A stretch of DNA of 62,607 nt, taken from the NCBI GenBank assembly GCA_903867225.1, contig CAIPQN010000065.1, forward strand, positions 1 to 62,607. The letters are read 5' to 3'. Positions 19,449 to 28,344 of the stretch are shown in pieces; the first letter of the stretch is position 1, and each line of letters begins with the position of its first letter. The translations under genes and the position numbers were made by a program. This DNA is from an uncultured Pseudomonadota bacterium (lineage in GTDB: Bacteria > Pseudomonadota > Gammaproteobacteria > Methylococcales > Methylomonadaceae). A model generated the notes under the pieces. That model ran no database searches. It was not told the origin of the DNA and was given only the letters and a program-made list of their open reading frames with translations.

Positions 19449-21133
19449 AATTTATAAAGAGGTTTAAGAACGTCAGATTTTTGTGTTGCCAATTTTACAC
19501 GGGCATTATTTTCACTAAAGGTTTTAAATAATTCTTTACCTTGCCAAGGTTCGGCATTTTTTGCGTAAAGCGACGTGTTTAATCGCAAAATTTCATCTCG
19601 CAAACGGGCTTCACAATGTGTGGCAATCGCCCCTAAACTCATTTCGTTAAATTTCAATTTCCCCCATTCCAGTAACGCTGTTTTAGCTGTTGGCGAATCA
19701 TTTGTGATACACGCATTTTTCAATTTTTTAACACACGATTTCAATGAAATTTCAGCAGGACTTTCTTCAATTTCGACCACTTTTTTTGAAGCTATTTTTT
19801 GTTTTAAAAACCAAAATCCTAATGTCGTCAACCAAGCCGCTGTTGAAAAAATAGCGATAATTTTCCAAATAAAATCACTTTCTTTTATTTCTGTGATTTT
19901 GGCTGGTGAAACTGTTTTTTGTTCTTTTTCTTCCACAACAACGGGCGCAGGAGTAGCCACCAGAACAGAATCCGCTGCTTCTCCTGTAACAATCATCGTC
20001 ATTTCAGGCAAGGTCGCCGTTTCAATTTTTTGCGATTGCGTGTTAAACCACGAAATTTTAATTTCTGGAAGTGTGTAATTCCCTGCTTTTGCTGGAATCA
20101 ACGCGATTTTTTCTTCTCGACTCGCCATAATTCCCGTCGTGGTTTTATCTTCGTGTGAAATAGGTTGATCATTATAGGCTTTGAGCTGTGCGTCGATTTT
20201 CATATTGTTTAATTCTGGTAATTGCCCTACCGTCGAACCACGCGCCACTAATTTCAACGTGCGCGTCAAAGGTTCGCCCACTTTCATTTGTGAAAAATCG
20301 CCTGACCACGTTTGCGTTAATTCTACATTTTCAGCCGTAAGCCAATGTGAATCCGTAAAAGTCGCGGGAATCGGCTGGACGTTTAACGTAATAGAATTCG
20401 ATTTCACAATACGACGCTGTGTGATTTGAGAATTAAAAAACGAATTTGTTTGCTGTCCACGCGCCACAATATCCGCCGTCAAAACTAGCGGTTTGATTGT
20501 AATCGCGCCACTTTTTTGCGGAAAAATTGCGTATTTTTGTTCAATAACTTCATACGTTACCCCATTGATTTGTGTACTGTATTTTTCGTCTGCTAACTTT
20601 TCAATAACCGCATCATTTAGTTCGGGTTCTTTCAGACTTGCATTAGTCCAATTTACTCGGCGAAATAATTTTACGGTATATAAAACTTGCGATTGAATAA
20701 GTGGTTTTTCAGTGTTCGTCGTTACTTCCAAATATAAATCATCATCGTGAACGGTGTTTTTATTCGCCGTAGAACTTGGCGAAACGACAATTTTCAACGC
20801 AGGACTTGCATCGTTACCGAACTTAATCACTGGAATAATTAAATTGCCTGAATCATTCGCCATCACCGTGACAGCCCATTGTAGAATTCGATTTAATTTT
20901 CCATTCACAAACTCTGTTCGACTGCTCTGGCTTTGATTTTGAATTGTAAAATCTTGTTCAAGCGGACTGAAATCGGGATCAGCATCGGGTGATTCAGAAG
21001 CGGTAAAAAGAATTTGAAAGGATTCATCAATGCTCACAGGACTTCTATCAAGCGAAACAGTGATGTCGGTGGCGAAAACGTTGGTTGAAAAACCCGCTAA
21101 CCAAAGCGATAAAAATAGAATGAAAAGAGGCAT
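19445..21133 (-). CDS. BatD/Bacteroides aerotolerance-type membrane protein
   Basis: About 562 residues from an ATG at 21133, chosen because the upstream frame only offers a TTG. The signal peptide (PLFILFLSLWLAGFSTNVFA) is followed by beta-rich repeats such as ITVSLDRSPVSIDESFQILF and FTIQNQSQSSRTEFVNGK, typical of the BatD oxygen-tolerance family. One transmembrane segment near residue 430 and a cytoplasmic tail follow. BatD usually sits with a MoxR ATPase and BatA/BatB von Willebrand proteins; none is present here. It is 55 bases downstream of asd on the same strand and overlaps the next gene by 4 bases. Confidence 0.8.
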   Translation of the reverse strand: MPLFILFLSLWLAGFSTNVFATDITVSLDRSPVSIDESFQILFTASESPDADPDFSPLEQDFTIQNQSQSSRTEFVNGKLNRILQWAVTVMANDSGNLIIPVIKFGNDASPALKIVVSPSSTANKNTVHDDDLYLEVTTNTEKPLIQSQVLYTVKLFRRVNWTNASLKEPELNDAVIEKLADEKYSTQINGVTYEVIEQKYAIFPQKSGAITIKPLVLTADIVARGQQTNSFFNSQITQRRIVKSNSITLNVQPIPATFTDSHWLTAENVELTQTWSGDFSQMKVGEPLTRTLKLVARGSTVGQLPELNNMKIDAQLKAYNDQPISHEDKTTTGIMASREEKIALIPAKAGNYTLPEIKISWFNTQSQKIETATLPEMTMIVTGEAADSVLVATPAPVVVEEKEQKTVSPAKITEIKESDFIWKIIAIFSTAAWLTTLGFWFLKQKIASKKVVEIEESPAEISLKSCVKKLKNACITNDSPTAKTALLEWGKLKFNEMSLGAIATHCEARLRDEILRLNTSLYAKNAEPWQGKELFKTFSENNARVKLATQKSDVLKPLYKL

Positions 21134-21188
21134 TTTCTTAAACGAATAATGAAAGGCGCACAAATCGAAATTTGTACGCCGAATGAAA

Positions 21189-22211
21189 TTAGAGGAAATC
21201 GCGGATTAACACTTCGGCAATTTGAATACTGTTCAACGCCGCACCTTTGCGAATGTTGTCCGAAACCACCCACAAATCAATACCGCGTGGATGTGAAATG
21301 TCTTCACGAATTCGGCTCACAAATGTTGCATCTTGACCTGCTGAATGCGTCACGGCAGTTGCATAACCACCACTTTCGCGTTCATCAACCACCGTCACAC
21401 CGTCTGCTTTTTCGAGCAATTTACGCACTTCATCAGCGGTAATTTTATCGCGGGTTTCAATGTGAACCGCTTCCGAATGTCCATAAAAAACAGGTACACG
21501 AACTGCTGTTGCATTTACTAAAATGCTTGCGTCGCCCATGATTTTTTGCGTTTCCCACACCATTTTCATTTCTTCTTTGGTGTAGCCGTTATCCATAAAT
21601 ACGTCGATTTGCGGCAACACATTGAACGCAATTTGATGCGGATAAACTTTCGGTTCAGGTTTTTTAGCATTAAAAATGCCCATCGTTTGCTGACCTAATT
21701 CTTCAATCGCTTCCTTGCCTGTGCCTGAAACGGCTTGATACGTCGCCACGTTAATGCGCGTAATGCCAACGGCATCGTGAATCGGTTTTAACGCGACCAG
21801 CATTTGAATCGTCGAACAATTTGGATTCGCAATAATGCCGTGATTTCTATAATCCGCTATCGCTTCAGGATTGACTTCAGGAACAACTAACGGAATGTCA
21901 TCGACGTAACGAAATTGCGAGGTGTTATCAATCACGACGCAACCTGCGGCGGCGGCGATAGGTGCGTAAATTTCTGAAACCGATGCACCAGGTGAAAACA
22001 AACCGATTTGCACTTTTGAAAAATCAAAAGTCGCTAAATCTTGCACCACCAAAAATCCACCGTTGAATTCAACTCGTTTGCCAGCCGAATTTGCGCTTGC
22101 CAAGGCATAAACTTCGCCAACAGGAAAATTACGTTCGGCTAAAATTTCGAGCATGGTTTCGCCAACTGCGCCCGTTGCCCCGACGACAGCGACGTTATAT
22201 TTTTTTGTCAT
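21189..22211 (-). CDS. asd: aspartate-semialdehyde dehydrogenase
   Basis: A 340-residue enzyme that reduces aspartyl phosphate to aspartate semialdehyde, the branch point to lysine, threonine, methionine and diaminopimelate. GATGAVG near residue 12 is the NADP site. NPNCSTIQ carries the catalytic Cys, and the substrate-binding segment around VPVFYGHSEA and RGIDLWVVSDNIRKGAA near the end are conserved. I chose the ATG at 22211 rather than the in-frame TTG six bases earlier. It begins within a few bases of the leuB stop, a common leuB-asd arrangement. Confidence 0.96.
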   Translation of the reverse strand: MTKKYNVAVVGATGAVGETMLEILAERNFPVGEVYALASANSAGKRVEFNGGFLVVQDLATFDFSKVQIGLFSPGASVSEIYAPIAAAAGCVVIDNTSQFRYVDDIPLVVPEVNPEAIADYRNHGIIANPNCSTIQMLVALKPIHDAVGITRINVATYQAVSGTGKEAIEELGQQTMGIFNAKKPEPKVYPHQIAFNVLPQIDVFMDNGYTKEEMKMVWETQKIMGDASILVNATAVRVPVFYGHSEAVHIETRDKITADEVRKLLEKADGVTVVDERESGGYATAVTHSAGQDATFVSRIREDISHPRGIDLWVVSDNIRKGAALNSIQIAEVLIRDFL

Positions 22212-22213
22212 TT

Positions 22214-23299
22214 TCAAATCCCTGCTTTCAACGCATTAACCACCGCGTCGCCCATTTCTGAACAACTCACTTTTTGCGTGCCTTCGCTGTAAATATCAGC
22301 GGTGCGAACGCCTGAATCTAACGCGGCATTAACCGCTTTTTCAATGCGTGCCGCTGCTGTTTCATTGTTAAAGGTGTAACGCAACATCATTGCCACTGAC
22401 AAAATCGTGGCTAATGGATTTGCAATGTTTTTGCCTGCAATATCAGGCGCACTGCCGTGAATCGGTTCGTACATTCCTTTACCTGTTTCATTGAGTGACG
22501 CAGACGGCAACATCCCGATTGAACCTGTGAGCATCGACGCGCAATCTGATAACACGTCACCAAATAAATTACTGGTTACGATTACGTCAAATTGTTTTGG
22601 CGCACGAACGAGTTGCATTGCCGCGTTATCAACGTACATGTGCGAAAGTTGAACGTCAGGATATTCTTTGCCCACTTCGGTCATGATTTCGCGCCAAAAT
22701 TCGGTGCATTCCAACACATTAGCTTTATCAACCGAGCAAAGTTTTTTGTTGCGTTTTTGCGCGATTTTGAAAGCAGAATGCGCGATGCGACGGATTTCTG
22801 ATTCGGTGTAAGTCGCGGTGTTGAAACCTTGGCGTTCGCCGTTTTCTAAAATGCGAATTCCGCGAGGTTGACCAAAATAAATGCCACCCGTGAGTTCGCG
22901 CACAATCATTAAATCCAAACCTGCAACGACTTCGGGTTTTAAGGTCGAAGCGTCAGCAAGTTGCGGATATAAAATCGCGGGACGCAAATTTGAAAATAAA
23001 TTCAAAAGTGAACGCAAACCGAGCAAGCCTTTTTCAGGACGCACCGAAATATCGAGCGATTCCCATTTATAACCACCAACCGCACCGAGTAAAACAGCGT
23101 CGGCTGGCACGACTAAATCAATGGTTTCTTGTGGAAATGGCGTGCCGTGAACGTCATACGCCGCACCACCGATTAAACCGTGTTCAAACTCAAAACCTAA
23201 ATTCATATCGGCATTGAGAAAATCTAAAACTTTTAACGCTTCCGCAACGATTTCTGTCCCGATGCCGTCACCTGGTAAAACTGCAATTTTTTTTGTCAT
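22214..23299 (-). CDS. leuB: 3-isopropylmalate dehydrogenase
   Basis: A 361-residue enzyme that oxidatively decarboxylates 3-isopropylmalate in leucine synthesis. Signatures are [11 protein letters not shown] at the N-terminus, the [16 protein letters not shown] substrate segment, and the metal/NAD motif near [26 protein letters not shown]. It is separated from its partners: leuD lies 2.6 kb upstream and leuC 8.5 kb upstream on the same strand, with accessory genes between. Confidence 0.97.
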   Translation of the reverse strand: MTKKIAVLPGDGIGTEIVAEALKVLDFLNADMNLGFEFEHGLIGGAAYDVHGTPFPQETIDLVVPADAVLLGAVGGYKWESLDISVRPEKGLLGLRSLLNLFSNLRPAILYPQLADASTLKPEVVAGLDLMIVRELTGGIYFGQPRGIRILENGERQGFNTATYTESEIRRIAHSAFKIAQKRNKKLCSVDKANVLECTEFWREIMTEVGKEYPDVQLSHMYVDNAAMQLVRAPKQFDVIVTSNLFGDVLSDCASMLTGSIGMLPSASLNETGKGMYEPIHGSAPDIAGKNIANPLATILSVAMMLRYTFNNETAAARIEKAVNAALDSGVRTADIYSEGTQKVSCSEMGDAVVNALKAGI

Positions 23300-23337
23300 G
23301 TATTAAGACCTTTTTGTTAAAAATAATTTTTTGAAAT

Positions 23338-24285
23338 TTATGATTTTTCAAGTTCAATCAATTTTGCGTTTGAATTTTCTAACAACGCTGTCGTTTCGCC
23401 TGACATACCAATCAATTGAAATTGTTCAAGGTGACGCTGAATAAAATCTTGTCCGCTTGTTGTAATTAAATTGATGTCTTTGCTGATGAGTTGCATATCA
23501 TCATTTAATTGCACAATAAAGCGCGTTGCGTTATCAATAATTCCCGATAATTTTTTATCAACCGCGTTAATCATGATATTTCGACTCACTTCACTCATGT
23601 TCGGATTTCCTTCAATCCGTTCAAGTTGGTCTTGTGCTTGTTGTAATGCTCTGTTTTGTAATTCGTTATACCGTTCAGTTTTTTCGTGAATCAAATCATA
23701 GGCTTTTCGCTGCAATTCAATTCGCATTGAACCAATCGCTTCAACCGCTTCAACGTTGATTCGGGTTAATTCTATTTGATACGCCATCATAGAATCAGAA
23801 ACCGCTTTCATGCGTTCAAATTCTTTATCTTTTTTGAGTTGCTCAATTTCAGTGATGATTCGGACAATTTCCGTTTCACGTTTAATCTGCAAATTCGTCG
23901 AAAGCTCCATTTCTAACATTCTTTGCTCTGAACCAAGTCTGTCAATTTCAGCCTGACTTTGGGCAATTTCTATTTGGATTTTCGCCAACGCTTCTTGTTC
24001 TTTTATGTTTTGCTCAGACAATCCTTTTTTAACGCCAATTTCACGCTGGATTTCCCTCGCAACATCATTATTTTTTGTCTTTTCTAATAGTTCAAATTCA
24101 AGTTTTTTGAGTTTGGCTAAACGTTCATGTTCAACATTTTGTTCTTTTAACAATCTATCATGCTCAGATTGTCTTGAGCTTTCAGAACGTCCATGTTCTG
24201 AACGTTTCAAAGGCTCTTGTAACCAACTGCTCACCGCGCCACCAACTGACGACAAAACACTTCCTAACGTGCTAAAAAATCCCAT
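23338..24285 (-). CDS. long coiled-coil protein, unknown (third gene of accessory cassette)
   Basis: A 315-residue protein. Residues 1-22 (MGFFSTLGSVLSSVGGAVSS) form a Gly/Ser-rich amphipathic or membrane-associating start. The next 200 residues are charged, heptad-like helix rich in Glu, Lys, Gln and Leu (for example ELLEKTKNNDVAREIQREIG). A mixed helical tail holds FIVQLNDDMQLISKDIN. I recognise no domain. An AGGAA ribosome site precedes the start, which is 3 bases after the previous gene, so it belongs to a compact three-gene operon. The membrane-proximal start plus long coiled coil suggest an assembly or scaffold protein, but no function can be given. Confidence 0.7.
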   Translation of the reverse strand: MGFFSTLGSVLSSVGGAVSSWLQEPLKRSEHGRSESSRQSEHDRLLKEQNVEHERLAKLKKLEFELLEKTKNNDVAREIQREIGVKKGLSEQNIKEQEALAKIQIEIAQSQAEIDRLGSEQRMLEMELSTNLQIKRETEIVRIITEIEQLKKDKEFERMKAVSDSMMAYQIELTRINVEAVEAIGSMRIELQRKAYDLIHEKTERYNELQNRALQQAQDQLERIEGNPNMSEVSRNIMINAVDKKLSGIIDNATRFIVQLNDDMQLISKDINLITTSGQDFIQRHLEQFQLIGMSGETTALLENSNAKLIELEKS

Positions 24286-24288
24286 AAC

Positions 24289-24768
24289 TTACATTTCCTG
24301 TTCGCTTAATTTTTTAATTTCTCTGTCGAATATAACGCGATTCTTTTCTAATGCCACCTCTAACGTATTTCGCATTAACTCCGATTTTTCGCCCGCCTTA
24401 ATGAAGTGATTTAAAGCCGTTTCCATATCTTTAACTAACGAAATGCCCAAATTTAATTGTCCCGCATGGTCTGTTTTTACAATTGACCATTTCCCCAATA
24501 ATTTCAAAAAAATCGTCGCAAAAATCGCTTCTGTTTCTTTTTGTTTATGAGTGAAAAACGTGGCTTCGTGACTAAACAATTGCCAATGACTGCTCAACCA
24601 CGTCATAAAGTATTTTTCACGCGCTAAACTCAACAAAGCAGGACTGTCTTCATATTTAAAAGACGGCGCGTAAATCTCAGGTTTATGGTCTAAAAAATCT
24701 TGCACCATTTCAGCCCTGCCTTGTTTTAACACTTGCAACGCGGCAAATGTTTCTTTTTTATTCAGCAT
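24289..24768 (-). CDS. helical protein, unknown (second gene of accessory cassette)
   Basis: About 159 residues from an ATG at 24768 that lies inside the last codons of the previous gene, giving an 11-base overlap and likely translational coupling. The sequence is helical, with aromatic residues clustered in the middle (KYFMTWLSSHWQLFSHEATFF). The tail is charged. I recognise no family. Gene order and overlaps indicate that it works with its two neighbours. Confidence 0.65.
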   Translation of the reverse strand: MLNKKETFAALQVLKQGRAEMVQDFLDHKPEIYAPSFKYEDSPALLSLAREKYFMTWLSSHWQLFSHEATFFTHKQKETEAIFATIFLKLLGKWSIVKTDHAGQLNLGISLVKDMETALNHFIKAGEKSELMRNTLEVALEKNRVIFDREIKKLSEQEM

Positions 24769-25282
24769 CAACCACTTTTGAAGAATTCGCGCCGATATTA
24801 TCAAGTTTCGCTTTTGACACTTCTTGTTTCGCTTCTTCTTTGAAAATGCTCAACACTTGAACAACGTGTGTTTTCGCTAAGTCACTACTTAAATCAATGC
24901 TTTTTGTGTAGCTTGCAACCAATTCTTCAATCCATTGTGAAGCGACTTTTTTGTCAATTTCTTGAGTTTGCAAGGTTTGGACAACTTCGCGCAAAGTTTG
25001 TGTGAAAAATTGTGAACGTTCACGACGCAAATCTTCCTGCAAAGAAGATGCGAATTTAATTTCTTCTTTGTAATCCTTAATCAATTCCAAGTAGTGCTTT
25101 TCGTATTGGTAAAGCAAATCAAGTTTTGATTTTGTTTCAAATAATTCTTCTGACATTTTTGTTTGTGGATTATTTTGATTCGCAACAGTTTGCTGTTGTG
25201 TATTCTGTCCCGCAGGTTGCTGTTGCTGCGGATTGTTCTGTCTTGTGGATTGCTGTTTGTTCGGAGTATTTAAATCTGCCAT
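24758..25282 (-). CDS. Gln/Asn-rich-headed coiled-coil protein, unknown (first gene of accessory cassette)
   Basis: A 174-residue protein. The first 40 or so residues are a low-complexity Gln/Asn tract (KQQSTRQNNPQQQQPAGQ) and the remainder is helical and charged with Leu heptads. A clear AAGGAAAA ribosome site precedes the ATG. It starts 35 bases after the DUF2442-like gene and overlaps the next gene by 11 bases. Poly-Gln/Asn heads are uncommon in bacteria and can drive self-association. I recognise no family. Confidence 0.68.
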   Translation of the reverse strand: MADLNTPNKQQSTRQNNPQQQQPAGQNTQQQTVANQNNPQTKMSEELFETKSKLDLLYQYEKHYLELIKDYKEEIKFASSLQEDLRRERSQFFTQTLREVVQTLQTQEIDKKVASQWIEELVASYTKSIDLSSDLAKTHVVQVLSIFKEEAKQEVSKAKLDNIGANSSKVVDAE

Positions 25283-25317
25283 TTTATTTTCCTTTTGTTT
25301 TTAAATTGATTTGATAT

Positions 25318-25596
25318 TTACGCGCATAATTTTAAATCGTGAAAATGCTCTAATTCATTGTGATACAAATCCGCAATGGGAAAACATAAATCGTAATCTC
25401 CCCAAATCAATTCACCGTGTTCAAGACGGAATGTTGAGAATTTTTCTAAATTTAACCATTCACGAATATCGGGATGACGCGAACGTGATAAAAACGGTTT
25501 AAAGTTAATCAGTTGTTCACTTTCGTCGTCAAATTGGAGAAAAATCTGATAATCGCCAATTTGCTTTGCCTCTGTAATGTTAATAACGTCAGGCAT
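25318..25596 (-). CDS. DUF2442-family protein
   Basis: A 92-residue protein resembling the DUF2442 family: an N-terminal beta strand pair (INITEAKQIGDYQIFLQFDD) followed by a helix and FSTFRLEHGELIWGDYDLCFPIADLYHN near the C-terminus, with WGDYDLCFP matching the family's W-x-x-x-x-D-ADLY ending. These proteins are widely found directly after a DUF4160 gene, as here, in a pair often suggested to be toxin-antitoxin-like. Its start overlaps the DUF4160 stop by one base. Confidence 0.78.
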   Translation of the reverse strand: MPDVINITEAKQIGDYQIFLQFDDESEQLINFKPFLSRSRHPDIREWLNLEKFSTFRLEHGELIWGDYDLCFPIADLYHNELEHFHDLKLCA

Positions 25597-25901
25597 TATT
25601 TCAATCTCCGAGTGATATTTTCAGCGGTAACGTGTTTGTGCAACACGAAAAAATCAATCCATTTCTGAATAATCTCATCTGTTTTTGCCGTTACAATTTC
25701 TTTGAAATAACGCATTTCATTTGGTTGCAACGGTTGTCGTCCTGTTACATCTGCGAAGTTAATTTCAATCACCTCACCTTCAACAATAATAAATTCTGCT
25801 CGTGCCTCACGTCCTTGACTTTTGCCGTGAACATGAACAGGTTCATGTTCGTTAGCGTAAAACATGATAATTAAACCGAAATACTCATAAAGTTTTGGCA
25901 T
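25596..25901 (-). CDS. DUF4160-family protein
   Basis: A 101-residue protein with the DUF4160 pattern: GLIIMFYANEHEPVHVHGK near the N-terminus (HxxPHxHxx-type histidine motif) and a helical C-terminus. The His-rich VHVHGK motif could bind metal. It is followed at once by the DUF2442 gene. The pair lies 13 bases after leuD, and its function is not established. Confidence 0.8.
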   Translation of the reverse strand: MPKLYEYFGLIIMFYANEHEPVHVHGKSQGREARAEFIIVEGEVIEINFADVTGRQPLQPNEMRYFKEIVTAKTDEIIQKWIDFFVLHKHVTAENITRRLK

Positions 25902-25914
25902 TGCGGCTCACAAA

Positions 25915-26547
25915 CTACCGAAACAACCACGGCGCACGTTTGGCATGTTCGGTTTCGTAAGCGTGAATTTTATCGGCGTGTTGCAAGGTCAAACCAATAT
26001 CGTCTAAACCGTTAAGCAAACGAAATTTACGATTTTCATCAACGTCGAACGCAATCGTTTTGCCGCTTGGCGTGGTGATGGTTTGCGCGGCTAAATCAAT
26101 CGTGAGCGCATAATCATCGTTTAATTCTTTGAACAAACTATCAACGATTTCAGCGTCTAAAGCAATCGGCAACAAGCCATTTTTGAAACAATTATTGTAG
26201 AAAATATCGGCAAAACTCGGCGCGATAATGGCTCGAAAACCGTAATCTTCTAATGCCCAAGGTGCGTGTTCGCGTGATGAACCACAACCAAAATTTTCGC
26301 GTGTTAATAAAATTTGTGCGCTTTTGTATTGGGGTTTGTTCAGCACAAAATCGTTGTTAATCGGGCGGTTGGTGCAATCCATATCGGGTTGCCCTTGGTC
26401 TAAATATCGCCATTCATCGAACAAATAAACGCCAAAACCTGTGCGGCGAATCGATTTTAAAAATTGTTTTGGAATAATCGCATCGGTATCGACATTTGCG
26501 CGGTCAAGTGGCGCGACGATTGAGTTTAAAGTAGTAAAAGCTCGCAT
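25915..26547 (-). CDS. leuD: 3-isopropylmalate dehydratase small subunit
   Basis: A 210-residue swivel subunit of isopropylmalate isomerase. The family signature [15 protein letters not shown] is present near residue 84, as is [14 protein letters not shown] near residue 18. It normally follows leuC directly, but here a three-gene type I export operon lies between the two. No frameshift is seen and the length is normal. Confidence 0.97.
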   Translation of the reverse strand: MRAFTTLNSIVAPLDRANVDTDAIIPKQFLKSIRRTGFGVYLFDEWRYLDQGQPDMDCTNRPINNDFVLNKPQYKSAQILLTRENFGCGSSREHAPWALEDYGFRAIIAPSFADIFYNNCFKNGLLPIALDAEIVDSLFKELNDDYALTIDLAAQTITTPSGKTIAFDVDENRKFRLLNGLDDIGLTLQHADKIHAYETEHAKRAPWLFR

Positions 26548-26635
26548 TTTTAACGTATCCAGTCAGTAAAATTCAGTAGCAAATCATGCTAAATAACGAC
26601 ATATCGTACCTATATTTTCAACTAAGATAAAAGTT

Positions 26636-28344
26636 TTACTGCACGCGACTATGTCCAAGCAACGTTCCTGTCGCAAAAGCCAAATCAATTAAAGACACTT
26701 GATAATCAGAAATTGCCCGAACTTCGCGCAATTGCGCGTCACCCAACGGGTCAAGGTTTCTAAAACTTCGGTCATGGTTCGCAAACCTTCACGAAATTGT
26801 TTTAACTCTGCATCGTAATTCAGACCCGCTAAAATCACATTTTGCCGCGCCGCTAAAATGCGTTGCCAATTCTGTTCAGTCGTATCGAGTGCGTCATAAA
26901 TTTCACGTTTTACAGTCAATTCGCGCAATTGTTGCGTACTTAAACGTTGCAATCGCTCTTGCACCGCGCGTTCTAATTTTGATTTGCGTAATTCATTCGA
27001 CAACGGAATTTCAACCCGCATTCCTACCGACCAATCTGAATAATTCCCGTCAATCGCTTGATTAAACGCGCCATCAAATGAACCCGTGTCACGCCCTAAC
27101 GAACCGTAATTATAATCGAGCATAAACAGCGGCAAGGTTTGATTTTTCAAATAATCAATTTTGGTTAAATCCGCAGCCAGTTTTAATTCTAATTCTAAAA
27201 GTTCTAAACGTCCCGCAAGAGCTTTTTGAATCAATTCATTTCTATCAAATTCAAAATGTAGCAGTGTTGGCGTGGTTTTCGGGATAATTAACGTTTGAGA
27301 ATCGAGCGTTAAATTCGTGTCATTAAGCAATAATTTCAGTTGGCGTTGGCGAATTTTTAACGTGGTATTCGCGGTAATTAAACTTTCACGCCGTTCTGCA
27401 ACCCCAATTTCAGCACGATTGATTTCAACCGCTGCCGTTAAACCGTTTGCGACCCGTTTTTTGACCATGACCAAATTATCGGACGCATTTTCATATTGTT
27501 GCCGACGCACATCTAATTCGCCCCACGCCATATAAATTGCCCAATAAGCACGTTCAACGCTGGCTAAAACGCGAATGGATTGCAAACGGGTTTTCACGTC
27601 AATAATTTGCTGTTCATATTTTGCAATCCGAATTCCTGCGACATTGGTATCAATACCGCCATCACGCAACAAAGGCTGACTGACTGAAAAACGCAACGCA
27701 TTTTGATATTGCGTCGAAGGCACGCCTTTAAATTGTTTTTTCTCATCAAAAGGCGAACTTAACGTGACTTTCGCGCCTGTACGAAGTGGAATCACAATGC
27801 CTGCTTCCATGTCTAAAACTTGCGTTAATTGTTCAATGGCGGTGAGTTTGTCAGTTTCATTTTTGAGTAACGAACTACCACCTGTTGGCGTAAAAGTCAC
27901 GACATCCATATTCTGTTTAGGCGTATCTTTTCTGCCATATTTCGCTTTGGCAAAAATTAAATCATCGAATTTCGCTTCTTCTTCGCTCACTTGCGTGGCG
28001 GAAATTTTTGGATCAATTTCAGCAATTTTTAAATCTAAATTATTTTCCAATGCCAAAGCACGAACGGTTGCTAACGTGAATTCAACTGATTCTTTCGACG
28101 AATCTAATTTTTTTTCCGTTTTAACATCACGTTCGTTAAATTTTGGTAAGGCTTGTTCACGAGTTTCAGGCGGCGATTTTGTAACTTTATCAAGTTCAAC
28201 GCCTTCTTTAATGCTTAAACGTGCCTGTGCTTTTTCTTTCACAGGCGCGAAATCTGAACCGTTTAAATAATAACTACAGCTGGTTGTGAATAAACAGCCG
28301 AGAAAATAACCTGCTTTGAGCGTGAAATGTGTTTTATTTTTCAT
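26636..28344 (-). pseudogene. TolC-family outer membrane lipoprotein, frameshifted near the C-terminus
   Basis: An outer-membrane efflux/export channel protein of the TolC family, about 550 residues from the ATG at 28344. The N-terminus has a lipobox-like FTTSC. The alternating helix-strand repeats read normally up to REGLRTMTEVLETLTR (about 26753). The frame then ends 20 residues later at 26689. In the +1 frame the family-typical ending continues, LGDAQLREVRAISDYQVSL then IDLAFATGTLLG, to a stop at 26636. One T missing in a TTGGG context explains it. The lost part belongs to the last channel helices, so folding may be impaired unless the base is a sequencing error. It overlaps the hlyD-like gene by 11 bases. 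Confidence 0.82.
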
